In this document: positions 56,709 through 64,000 of the stretch, piece by piece
How positions within the stretch are numbered: position 1 is the stretch's first letter
Layout: the number at the start of each line of letters is the position of its first letter
Assembly (NCBI GenBank): GCA_045106855.1
Contig: JBGCFI010000054.1
Span: 50,756-114,755 of the forward strand
Reading direction: 5' to 3'
Length of the DNA: 64,000 nt
From: Granulosicoccus sp045106855
GTDB lineage: Bacteria; Pseudomonadota; Gammaproteobacteria; Granulosicoccales; Granulosicoccaceae
Notes under the pieces: generated by a model
Seen by the model: the letters and a program-made list of their open reading frames with translations, nothing else
Databases searched by the model: none
Told to the model about the DNA's origin: nothing
Translations under genes and position numbers: made by a program

Positions 56709-57381
56709 TATCAAATCCTCTGTGAATAATATTAAAGTCAGAAACCAAGGTGCAACTTCGTGCGAACATCGAATAATACCCAGCTAACAAGCGCCGGCAA
56801 AAACAGGACTACCAGCGAGTCAAGTCATTCATTCGTTAATACGTTTCGCCCCAGCACAACCAGTGCTGCGTTCTAACTTTTATCCCTCCCCAAAAAAATT
56901 GAATAGGTGAAAATGCACACATAACAGGCAAAATCTGAACACTGCCCATTCAACTGAAATTCAAGTATTGCGACAGTAGGCCGATTTAGAATTGATAAAT
57001 TATCAATGCCGAGCGTTGAGGTAAGACCTAAGGGTAAGAGTCGTCTACCACCCCCTGTAAATTGAACGAATAATTCACATTTATTCAATAGCCTGAAGAC
57101 GCAGATTCCATTGCGTGACGTGCTGAGTACAAACCGTCAACCTCCACCAGGAAGCCAAACAAAAAAAAACGGCCAGAGTATTTCATCTGTGATACCGCGA
57201 TCAATTCCTTGCTCATCATCGGCGGATGTGTAGCCAATACAAACTGCGACGGATAAGACAAGCTTAGTTCCCACGGGCTCCAGATCGGAGTGGCAACACA
57301 TGATTCACCAGATAACACATCAATCACCAAAAACGCATCACAACATCCGTTGTTTTCACTCCCGACCGTATTAGTTCAACG
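56709..57381. other. Intergenic region upstream of flagellin
   Basis: About 670 bases. It contains a short hairpin (CAGCAC/GTGCTG, 56852-56868), probably in the flagellin leader, and an 81-codon frame on the minus strand (57085-57330) that resembles nothing I know. I could not place a sigma-28 promoter with confidence. Confidence 0.35.
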
Positions 57382-58407
57382 TCAGCTCAATGCATCAATC
57401 CCTGCCAACCCAGCCCAGCGCCCGGAATCCAGAGATGCCAGAACACCTTCAAATGCTGCGAGTCCGTTGATTACCTCATTCAGCGAAACAGGGTAGACAA
57501 CACGCGTTTTAATAGAGGAGGCAAATGCTTCCAGTTGTAAGCGCTCCATCGACACGGGCGGATGGTTCCATATCTTGCCTGTGCCATTCACCGGCGACCA
57601 GGACAGTTCATTTTCACCTCGCAGTTCCAGCCAACCGTGTTCGCCAAAAACCTGCAAACGAAAGTTCCTTGCAGTTGCAGTCATGGTAGCAAGGCATCCG
57701 GTTGCCCGGTTTTGAAAGCGAAACATCATGGTCGTGGTGTCGTCGTGATCAATTTCGTGCACGAGACGATCGCTTTGTGCAACGACTGATGTAATCGGTC
57801 CGAGCAGGTGGATCATCAGATCGATGATATGGATGCCGGCAGCCGCTAATCCACCCGCAGGACTTTCACCGGGTGCGACGCGCCACATGTCGGGTGTATA
57901 GATCTCGCCAAAGCCGACATGGCTACTCATGTTGCCTTCAACATGGAGAATACGGCCGATATCGCCGCCTCTTATCATTGCCTTCATCTGCGCTACCGCA
58001 GGCAGAAACCGGCGGTTATGCCCGGGCGCAAAGATAACCCCTGCCTTGGTCACGGTATCGACAACCGAGCAAGCTCCTTTATGTGTCAGGGCTATGGGCT
58101 TTTCGCAAAAAATATCCTTGCCTGCTCTGGCAAACTGCACGACCTGACTTTCATGCTGAGAGTGCGGCGTTGCCAGTACGAAACCATCAATGTCTGGATT
58201 GCCAAGCAATGAATTCAGATCATCGCTTAAGGTAATCCCATTGTCTTTGCACCATGTTGCGGCTTTTGCAGGCGATCGAGCCAACGCATGAGTGAAGGAA
58301 ACGCTACTGGATACGCCTTGAACAGACTTGACCAGTATGCGGCCCCAGCGTCCCGGTCCAACCAGTGCTAACCGGACCCGGTCGTCAGTGTCCATGCGTT
58401 CAGACAC
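57382..58407 (-). CDS. Gfo/Idh/MocA family NAD(P)-dependent oxidoreductase
   Basis: A 341-residue dehydrogenase with an N-terminal Rossmann fold (VRLALVGPGRWGRIL, FCEKPIAL motif) and the family's C-terminal beta-sheet domain (GGLAAAGIHIIDLMIHLLG). Substrates in the family are mostly sugars or inositols; the substrate here is unknown. The start is GTG 58407, or ATG 58395; neither has a clear ribosome site. A 32-codon frame upstream (58400-58498) overlaps it and might be a leader peptide. Confidence 0.82.
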   Translation of the reverse strand: MSERMDTDDRVRLALVGPGRWGRILVKSVQGVSSSVSFTHALARSPAKAATWCKDNGITLSDDLNSLLGNPDIDGFVLATPHSQHESQVVQFARAGKDIFCEKPIALTHKGACSVVDTVTKAGVIFAPGHNRRFLPAVAQMKAMIRGGDIGRILHVEGNMSSHVGFGEIYTPDMWRVAPGESPAGGLAAAGIHIIDLMIHLLGPITSVVAQSDRLVHEIDHDDTTTMMFRFQNRATGCLATMTATARNFRLQVFGEHGWLELRGENELSWSPVNGTGKIWNHPPVSMERLQLEAFASSIKTRVVYPVSLNEVINGLAAFEGVLASLDSGRWAGLAGIDALS

Positions 58408-58498
58408 GGTAAAACACAGCGCGGGTTCGCATTACCGCCTCTTGTGCCAGTTTGCCATCAAAGTGATAACGCCCTTGGGTCAACGAAAGTACTGCCAT
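58400..58498 (-). CDS. Possible leader peptide overlapping the oxidoreductase start
   Basis: A 32-codon frame (MAVLSLTQGRYHFDGKLAQE...) whose TGA overlaps the GTG start region of the Gfo/Idh/MocA gene. It could provide translational coupling or be the 3' remnant of an older gene. There is no homology I can name. Confidence 0.2.
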   Translation of the reverse strand: MAVLSLTQGRYHFDGKLAQEAVMRTRAVFYRV

Positions 58499-58619
58499 GT
58501 CTCATTTCCCTATAATCCTTCTGTTGCGTAAACTTCCGAGCTCGCAAGCGGCTCTATAAAAGCGATTTCTATAAAGGCAACGAAGCGTTTCTGATCTGGA
58601 ACGGTATGTAGCACCAGCG

Positions 58620-61475
58620 TCAGCTAAACCGTGCCATTGAAAAAGCATCAAGATCTTGTCTTGCCCGACCACTTAATGCGAGCGCGGCAGCTTCACGACC
58701 CATAAAGGGGCCAAGGGTGTAGCCATTCGCAGTCGCTGCTATAGACACTCCTTCGAAACCCGGTAGCGGCCCAATCAGCGGAGCACCATCGATGTCAATG
58801 TTCATCGCTGCCCAACTGCGAATCATTTGCAGGCTCCCGACTGGTGGCACCGTGTGCGCAGCAACCCAAAGACTACCTTCAAGACTGTCTGGCAAAACCT
58901 CTGCGTATCCTTCGGGTCCCGGACTGGCAGGCCAGGCTCCACCGATAATGATAGAACCGGACGCGGCCTGCTTCATTGTCAGATGCCGACCTGCATGTGC
59001 GAGCAAACAGGGGACAAGCGGCGGTGCCGGGGCGGTGACGATCATTTGTAACGGTGCGCCACGGACGGGTAGTTCTGCGCCGAGCATCTGCGCGATCTGC
59101 GTACTCCAGCCACCTGCGGCGATAAGTATGCGAGGTGCAGTTATCTCACCGCGGTCAGTCTTGATTGAGTATCCGGCACCCTCACGTTTGATACCTCTTA
59201 CTGGCGCAAATTCTTCAATAACAGCGCCACTATCGCGCGCGGCTTGCGCCAAAGCCGGGGTCGCAACGAGAGGGTTGATCTTGCCCTCGCCAGGGCACCA
59301 AGCCGCACCAATGATCTTATCGGAGATGGCAGGAATAATGGCTTTTACACCGGCTGCATCAATCACCTCCGACTGAATACCAACCTGCGCCTCGGCGCGA
59401 ACCTTGTCTTCCAGAAAGCGAATATGCTCACTACTTTCAGCAACCATCAGTCCACCGGTCACCGCCATCTCGAAATCGGTTGCCAGTTCTTTTTCCAGTT
59501 CGTTCCAGAGCTTTATGCCTTCTTCCTGAAGAGGCAAGGTGCGCAATTGCAGGCTTCCATCTCCAACGGCTTTACCGCCAAAATCCCATGAAAGCAGCTG
59601 CAGATGAAGGCTTCCCGCATTGCCACCGGAGGCTTCACCGTTGACAGAACCGCGATCCAGACATACGACCGAAGCGCCTAAACGCGCTGCATAAAGCGCA
59701 GCCGTTATGCCCGTTATGCCACTACCGATGATGACAAGATCTGCGCTTTGAAGCTTCAGAGGTTCAGCCTTTGGCCGTTCCGGACGTACACTAGGCGCGC
59801 TGACACGATGCCCACCCCATTCGGGCTGCTCTATCGCTATCGCGCCAATCGGTATGGGGCGTGCCGGGATCTGCGGAGCGAAGATCGCGTCCGACTTGCA
59901 GTGATGCCCGGCAGCATTCAGCAACTTAATCACTTGCGGCAAACAGTAGCGACCCTGACATCGTCCCATGCCAACCCGCGTTTCGCGTTTCAAGGTTGCA
60001 GGATCATTAGCACCACCCTCAATGGCGGCAGTTGCGGTAGCCATGGAGACTTCTTCGCAGCGGCACAGCACAACATCCTTTTGCGGTAACGCCCGCACAT
60101 CAGCTTGGTATAGGTTCCAAAGCGCTTGCTGGAACTGAATGGCCCGATGAAGCTTTCGCCGGGTGCCAGGCAAATCACCGTTCTGTTTAAAACCAAGGTA
60201 GGACAAAGCACTTATAGCACTCAGCTCTCCCTGGCACGTCGCGATTTGTGCACCGCCCAGTCCACCTGCATCGCCGGCAATCCAAACCCCTTCAACCGGT
60301 GTCATTGCGCTTAAATCGCGTTGCGGATGTATATGACCTTTCGCCGCATCCGGGTCGATGGGCACGCCCAGCAAACGCGCAAGTTCTAGCTGGGGCGCGA
60401 AACCATCCCCGGCGATTACGTAATCCACGTCCATGGATCGGATTCTGCCCGTACGAAGCTCGGTCAGGATAGCTCTCTGGACCCCGGACTCACCCTGAAC
60501 CTCAGAAAGCTCCCATCCCGAAAAAACCGGAATTTTTGCGCGTTTTACAGACATCCAATAGGCCGCACCTTCCGCCACCAGTCTAGGTGCGGTGGCCAAG
60601 GCTTTTACCGCTGCAAGACCGAGTCGAGGGGTACCGCGTTCTGCCAAAGCGACAACGTCTGCACCCAAGGCCTGCATTTCTGCTGCCAGCTGCAATCCAA
60701 GTGGTCCGTGACCTGCGATCAAGACTCGGCCTGACAGTGCCACCCCATAACGACGCGCATAGGTTTGGGCTGCGCCGATAGTCATGACGCCCGGTAGCGT
60801 CCACCCCGGAACCATGGCCGGGCGCTCGTAAGCACCCGTAGCAAGTATGACGGCACGGGTATGGATACGCAGGCTTTGTTGTGCACCCAGACTTCGAAGA
60901 TGGAAACCACCGTTGTCCCGCCGCGCAAACCAAACACTCTGGCCGGTGACTATTTGCGCACCGGACTCGCGCACTGCCGCCCGAAGCGTGGTTCCGTTTC
61001 GGTGTTGCCGGTCGGCATGCCTCTGGCCGCGATACCCGGCACTGCGCGGTTTGAAATACTGTCCGCCCGTATCTTCCCGTTCATCGAACACAACAACTTT
61101 TGCCCCTGCGGCGGCTCCGCGAATCGCAGCGTTCAATCCCGCCGGACCGGCACCCACGATGAGGATCTCGGTATCAACAGTTTCAGCAGGCAAGGTTGGC
61201 GACGGCACCGTGTCAAGCACCCATTCCAGATCGTGCTCGGATACAACACGCATAGCATCTCTGACCGGTACCATACAGGCGCGCTGACCACGCTGGCCTT
61301 CTACAGTCACGAGGCAATCCTGGCAGATGCCCATGCCACAAAACGCACCGCGCGCAAGACCACTGCGGCGCTGGCCCAGCTGAACAATTCCGGCCGCCGT
61401 TAGAGCCACGGCGATGCTGTCGCCCGGCTCCGCCGTCACTTCACGCCCATCAAATGTGAAGCGAAGACTCGGCAA
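58620..61475 (-). CDS. Fused three-component amino-acid dehydrogenase (HcnABC / D-hydroxyproline dehydrogenase-like)
   Basis: A 951-residue protein combining what are usually three subunits. Residues 1-95: a ferredoxin-like [2Fe-2S] domain (C46, C51, C54, C67). Residues 100-545: an FAD/NAD-type flavoprotein (GAGPAG 108-113) with a BFD [2Fe-2S] site (C471, C473, C506, C511). Residues 575-951: a DAO-type flavoprotein (GSGITG 584-589). This is the order of HcnA-HcnB-HcnC, octopine/nopaline oxidases and heterotrimeric D-hydroxyproline dehydrogenase. The start is TTG 61475, with AGAGG 6 bases upstream. The upstream DapA-family gene ends 1 base away, which favours hydroxyproline catabolism. Confidence 0.82.
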   Translation of the reverse strand: MPSLRFTFDGREVTAEPGDSIAVALTAAGIVQLGQRRSGLARGAFCGMGICQDCLVTVEGQRGQRACMVPVRDAMRVVSEHDLEWVLDTVPSPTLPAETVDTEILIVGAGPAGLNAAIRGAAAGAKVVVFDEREDTGGQYFKPRSAGYRGQRHADRQHRNGTTLRAAVRESGAQIVTGQSVWFARRDNGGFHLRSLGAQQSLRIHTRAVILATGAYERPAMVPGWTLPGVMTIGAAQTYARRYGVALSGRVLIAGHGPLGLQLAAEMQALGADVVALAERGTPRLGLAAVKALATAPRLVAEGAAYWMSVKRAKIPVFSGWELSEVQGESGVQRAILTELRTGRIRSMDVDYVIAGDGFAPQLELARLLGVPIDPDAAKGHIHPQRDLSAMTPVEGVWIAGDAGGLGGAQIATCQGELSAISALSYLGFKQNGDLPGTRRKLHRAIQFQQALWNLYQADVRALPQKDVVLCRCEEVSMATATAAIEGGANDPATLKRETRVGMGRCQGRYCLPQVIKLLNAAGHHCKSDAIFAPQIPARPIPIGAIAIEQPEWGGHRVSAPSVRPERPKAEPLKLQSADLVIIGSGITGITAALYAARLGASVVCLDRGSVNGEASGGNAGSLHLQLLSWDFGGKAVGDGSLQLRTLPLQEEGIKLWNELEKELATDFEMAVTGGLMVAESSEHIRFLEDKVRAEAQVGIQSEVIDAAGVKAIIPAISDKIIGAAWCPGEGKINPLVATPALAQAARDSGAVIEEFAPVRGIKREGAGYSIKTDRGEITAPRILIAAGGWSTQIAQMLGAELPVRGAPLQMIVTAPAPPLVPCLLAHAGRHLTMKQAASGSIIIGGAWPASPGPEGYAEVLPDSLEGSLWVAAHTVPPVGSLQMIRSWAAMNIDIDGAPLIGPLPGFEGVSIAATANGYTLGPFMGREAAALALSGRARQDLDAFSMARFS

Positions 61476-61476
61476 C

Positions 61477-62373
61477 TCAGGCCTCTGAGGAAGGCAGCAA
61501 ACCCACTGAAGACAACGCCTGCTTCACTTCAACCCATTCTGCATCAGGCAGGGGCAGACGCGGGGCACGCGGAGCACCCACTGGCTGACCCATTAGATTG
61601 AGTGCGGCCTTGCTGCCGGAAACATACCGGTGCCCGGCGACCAGGCGGATGATGGGCAGTACTTCCCGATATAGCGCACGCGCTACATCGTAATCCTTGT
61701 CATCGGCGGTCAATGTGAAAAGCTTTGCCAGGGCGGCGGGCATGATGTTGGAACCAACGGCGACCCAGCCTTCGGCTCCCTCGACAAAACTCTCGAATCC
61801 CATAATGCCGCCGAACACGGTCATGCGCCCCTCACACAGATCCAGGATGTCACGAATACGCGTGACATCCATGGTGGATTCCTTGATGTAGTCAATATTG
61901 GGCAGATGGGACAGTTCAGCAACCAACGGTGGGGTCAGGTCTACATTGGCAGTCGCCGGGTTGTTGTAGATCATCACGGGCCGCGTCGCAGCCTCTCCAA
62001 TACAACGAAAATGGTGAATCAACTCATCCCAGGTAGGTGTGGAGTAAAACGGTGGAATAATCATCGTGCCGTCTGCGCCAAGCTCTTCGGCTATGGCGAC
62101 GTTGTCAATGACCGCCTCGGTCCATTCGTCTCCTGCTCCGATGAGCACGGGGACGCGTCCCGCCACCGTGTCGATTACACACTTCGCAACCGTCCTCCTT
62201 TCTTCAGCGGTTAGCGACAGGAACTCACCAGTGGATCCCAGGGGAATCAGCCCATGTATCCCCTCCCGTACTTGCCAGTCAGTGAAACGGGCCTGCGCAT
62301 CCAGATCGAGGTGTCCATCCTTATCAAACGCCGTCACCATGACCGTATAGGTCCCACGGAACAGATTGGTCAT
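61477..62373 (-). CDS. DapA-family lyase/deaminase, possibly 1-pyrroline-4-hydroxy-2-carboxylate deaminase (LhpC-like)
   Basis: A 298-residue TIM-barrel of the dihydrodipicolinate synthase family. The Schiff-base Lys164 lies in YIKEST, Tyr136 in MIYNNP, and the phosphate/carboxylate loop is GSTGE (46-50). The family includes lysine biosynthesis DapA, sialate lyase and the hydroxyproline enzyme LhpC. Cotranscription with the fused dehydrogenase supports the last. Its ATG overlaps the stop of an upstream remnant frame (ATGA at 62370-62373), which suggests that a real gene once preceded it. Confidence 0.78.
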   Translation of the reverse strand: MTNLFRGTYTVMVTAFDKDGHLDLDAQARFTDWQVREGIHGLIPLGSTGEFLSLTAEERRTVAKCVIDTVAGRVPVLIGAGDEWTEAVIDNVAIAEELGADGTMIIPPFYSTPTWDELIHHFRCIGEAATRPVMIYNNPATANVDLTPPLVAELSHLPNIDYIKESTMDVTRIRDILDLCEGRMTVFGGIMGFESFVEGAEGWVAVGSNIMPAALAKLFTLTADDKDYDVARALYREVLPIIRLVAGHRYVSGSKAALNLMGQPVGAPRAPRLPLPDAEWVEVKQALSSVGLLPSSEA

Positions 62374-62699
62374 GCAATGGCCTCCTCAAGGCTCAGAAGT
62401 CGCAAGGGCGAAGTTCGCAGAGGTTTGTCGACAAGCGAGTACTCAAAAACCAAAGAAGTCCCATTCCACATTGGCGCTGCGTTTGAGCAGGCCCGCGATA
62501 CCGTATCCATCGGGAAATGTGCGATTCCCGTGACACAGCACGACTCAGTTTGATCCTTCTCCGTCGCATCACACCTCATAAGCGCACAGGTAGTATGCCA
62601 TCTCCATTGAGTACTGTAAGCATCCCTGTATTTGGTTGTACACGCCTTTAGCGCTTTCCTACGGAGACTGCCACACGGAAAATGACCGGTTAAAAACAC
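62370..62699 (-). pseudogene. Remnant reading frames upstream of the DapA-family gene
   Basis: One frame (62370-62699, 109 codons) ends in an ATGA overlap with the DapA-family start, as coupled operon genes do. In a second frame 62443-62541 encodes a well-formed peptide, CHGNRTFPDGYGIAGLLKRS then ANVEWDFFGF and a stop, flanked by a stop on its N-terminal side. These look like pieces of an operon gene broken by frameshifts. I do not recognise the family. Confidence 0.35.
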
Positions 62700-62812
62700 G
62701 ATATGGCGAGAGTCAGATAGTGATGATCGCCAGGGAATTTATATGCCTCACTCCTTCTGTCTTAATCTATACGTAAAAAGTATTGAAACGATACCCTTGC
62801 ATCATTGGCCCG

Positions 62813-63058
62813 ATGGACAATGTATCTGTCAGTATTTCAACTCGGCGTATAGAACAACGGTATCTGCTGGCTAAGGAAAAAACAGTTCATCCAGCTCAAT
62901 ATATGATGCGTCGCGCAGATGTGGCAGCCTTCCAGACACAAGCCCGATACCCTGATTATGTGACACCAGCGCGTTGTGACAAGGCCAAAAAGCCCTCTGC
63001 TGACGAAATGCTGCAAGCTGATGGATTGAAAGAGTGGGTTCTGAACCCGTGCAAATGA
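62813..63058 (+). CDS. Small hypothetical protein, uncertain
   Basis: An 81-codon frame from ATG 62813 (or 91 codons from TTG 62783) with an even, hydrophilic composition (MDNVSVSISTRRIEQRYLLA...). No ribosome site or homologous family is evident. It lies in an 885-base stretch between the DapA-family and lipoprotein genes that otherwise holds only the remnant frames. Confidence 0.25.
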   Translation: MDNVSVSISTRRIEQRYLLAKEKTVHPAQYMMRRADVAAFQTQARYPDYVTPARCDKAKKPSADEMLQADGLKEWVLNPCK

Positions 63059-63258
63059 GTGAAATGCAGCCACATTGAATAGAGACTGACGCGTTTATTC
63101 AATTGTGCGCCCGGGGCATGGGGTATTGATATGAGTATTCGCAGCGCTTGTGGGCAATCGGTCCGATATCGGTGGGCTCAAGAAGACGACACGGCCAGAT
63201 GCCACCAAGTCGTGGGCATTGGGCCGTAGTACTGTCAAGATAACGGATAGAAACTGAT

Positions 63259-64000
63259 ATGAACGACCTGAAAAAAAACAGAACAATGCGGGCGTTTTTA
63301 TCTGTGCTTGTGACGTTGGGGTTAGCCGGATGCGGAGGTGGAACAGAAGGCACCGGAGCAGGACCGTCTTACCAATTGAGCTACTTGCCGGAACGCATCA
63401 GCCCCGATCTCCCGAAAACCCTGTTACGGGGTGCAGAGCTCCCACCACCCCAGCAAGAAAATCCAGACCGTGTTGGCGGGAATAAGAATTTCTCATCTCG
63501 GATGGATGATGTTGATTCAGTACCTTCAGACGTTTGGTATTCAATGAGGCTTGGCCTTGCAGAAACCCAATCAACGCGATTGGGTGCCGAGGTCAATTCA
63601 ATGATTATTGATAGCGCGTTTGACGATATCCGGGAGCTATGCGTGGACAAACTGATCGATTGCACCATACCCAGCGATCAGCTTAACGTTAAAGTGACAC
63701 AAGAGATGATTAATCGATTTATTGAACTAGGGACAAATTGGCTAGGGAGCCTCCCACCTGAATTCCTGGCTAATCTTGAAACTAACCTTCGAATAGAGCT
63801 TGAACTTGAGAGTGTGGACGCGATTACCGTGCTAACGGCACAACTCACTTCATTGCTGAATAGTGAGGTTGTTTTTGGTGAGACACGCTATTCACAACTA
63901 GACGGGGCACCCTACGATCATTCGGTACAAACGCTCCTGAGCAATGAAAGAACAATGGGTGAGGAGTTTGTTCTAACACTTTGGCAGGATCAGGAATTTA
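63259..64000 (+). CDS. Lipoprotein of unknown function (3' partial)
   Basis: A frame open to the right edge, 247 codons so far. The N-terminus is a lipoprotein signal (MRAFLSVLVTLGLAGC, Cys at about 25) followed by a Gly-rich spacer (GGGTEGTGAG). The remainder is acidic, with several Leu-rich amphipathic stretches and the motif DDVDSVPSDVWYSMRLGLAE. I recognise no family. ATG 63259 is the first in-frame Met before the signal. Confidence 0.65.
   Translation, partial: MNDLKKNRTMRAFLSVLVTLGLAGCGGGTEGTGAGPSYQLSYLPERISPDLPKTLLRGAELPPPQQENPDRVGGNKNFSSRMDDVDSVPSDVWYSMRLGLAETQSTRLGAEVNSMIIDSAFDDIRELCVDKLIDCTIPSDQLNVKVTQEMINRFIELGTNWLGSLPPEFLANLETNLRIELELESVDAITVLTAQLTSLLNSEVVFGETRYSQLDGAPYDHSVQTLLSNERTMGEEFVLTLWQDQEF

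Noticed and set aside
56740..56900. Sigma-54 or sigma-28 promoter for flagellin
   Set aside because: A TGG...TTTGC candidate has the wrong spacing for sigma-54, and no TAAA-N15-GCCGATAA-like match was found.
57085..57330. An 81-codon frame upstream of the Gfo/Idh/MocA oxidoreductase region
   Set aside because: No ribosome site, no recognisable motif and no operon context; probably chance.
1..64000. CRISPR arrays, tRNA or rRNA genes, prophage
   Set aside because: No regularly spaced repeats, no tRNA-like cloverleaf with CCA-type end, and no rRNA or phage structural sequences were seen by eye.

Overview
The window looks like chromosomal DNA of a free-living, probably marine, heterotrophic gammaproteobacterium. 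The supporting signs are a DMSP-lyase-like cupin, polyamine, sugar and amide ABC importers, hydroxyproline-type catabolism, a flagellin, c-type cytochromes and a roughly 50% G+C base composition. The taxon is an inference; no rRNA or other marker gene is present. I found no tRNA, rRNA, CRISPR array, prophage or intact insertion sequence.

Layout. (1) 1-3970: a forward operon that appears to carry electrons from NAD(P)H across the inner membrane: an oxidoreductase/[2Fe-2S]/cytochrome b fusion (cut by the left edge), an 11-haem cytochrome c, a DUF3365 haem protein, a small cytochrome c and a bacterial globin. (2) 4243-11508: a secreted hypothetical protein, the cupin, and a divergent five-gene polyamine-type oxidase and ABC importer operon. 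(3) 11763-16072: an ECF sigma/anti-sigma pair followed by two DUF4331 proteins and a TPR protein, then a DegQ-type protease and a DUF2147 protein. (4) 18633-24043, reverse: an orphan sugar-binding protein and a heterodimeric ABC exporter. (5) 24601-32048: an orphan ParA, a CBM9-like lipoprotein, a frameshifted dehydrogenase next to IS66 debris, and a secreted two-gene unit resembling a split, divergent copper amine oxidase, preceded by a possible structured RNA leader. (6) 32670-36938, reverse: a ribose-family ABC importer with a DUF2291 lipoprotein. (7) 37390-37945: a decayed restriction-endonuclease-like gene. (8) 38278-53750, forward: a Rieske oxygenase, a glutamine-synthetase-like ligase, a flotillin, then an amide/branched-chain-type ABC importer whose last ATPase is fused in frame to an amidase, a CoA ligase and a second amidase. 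(9) 53655-64000: a truncated membrane protein, a serine hydrolase, an orphan short flagellin, a Gfo/Idh/MocA oxidoreductase, a three-subunits-in-one hydroxyproline-dehydrogenase-like flavoprotein with a DapA-family partner, and the start of a lipoprotein gene.

The most unusual items are the ABC ATPase-amidase fusion (47888-50491), the fused dehydrogenase beside a DapA-family enzyme (58620-62373), the split amine-oxidase-like pair with its leader (28468-32156), and the electron-transfer/globin operon at the left edge. Three of the binding-protein genes are separated from their other transporter genes by strong stem-loops, which suggests a shared way of making more binding protein than membrane components. 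All functional calls come from reading motifs and remembered family patterns; no database search was run.
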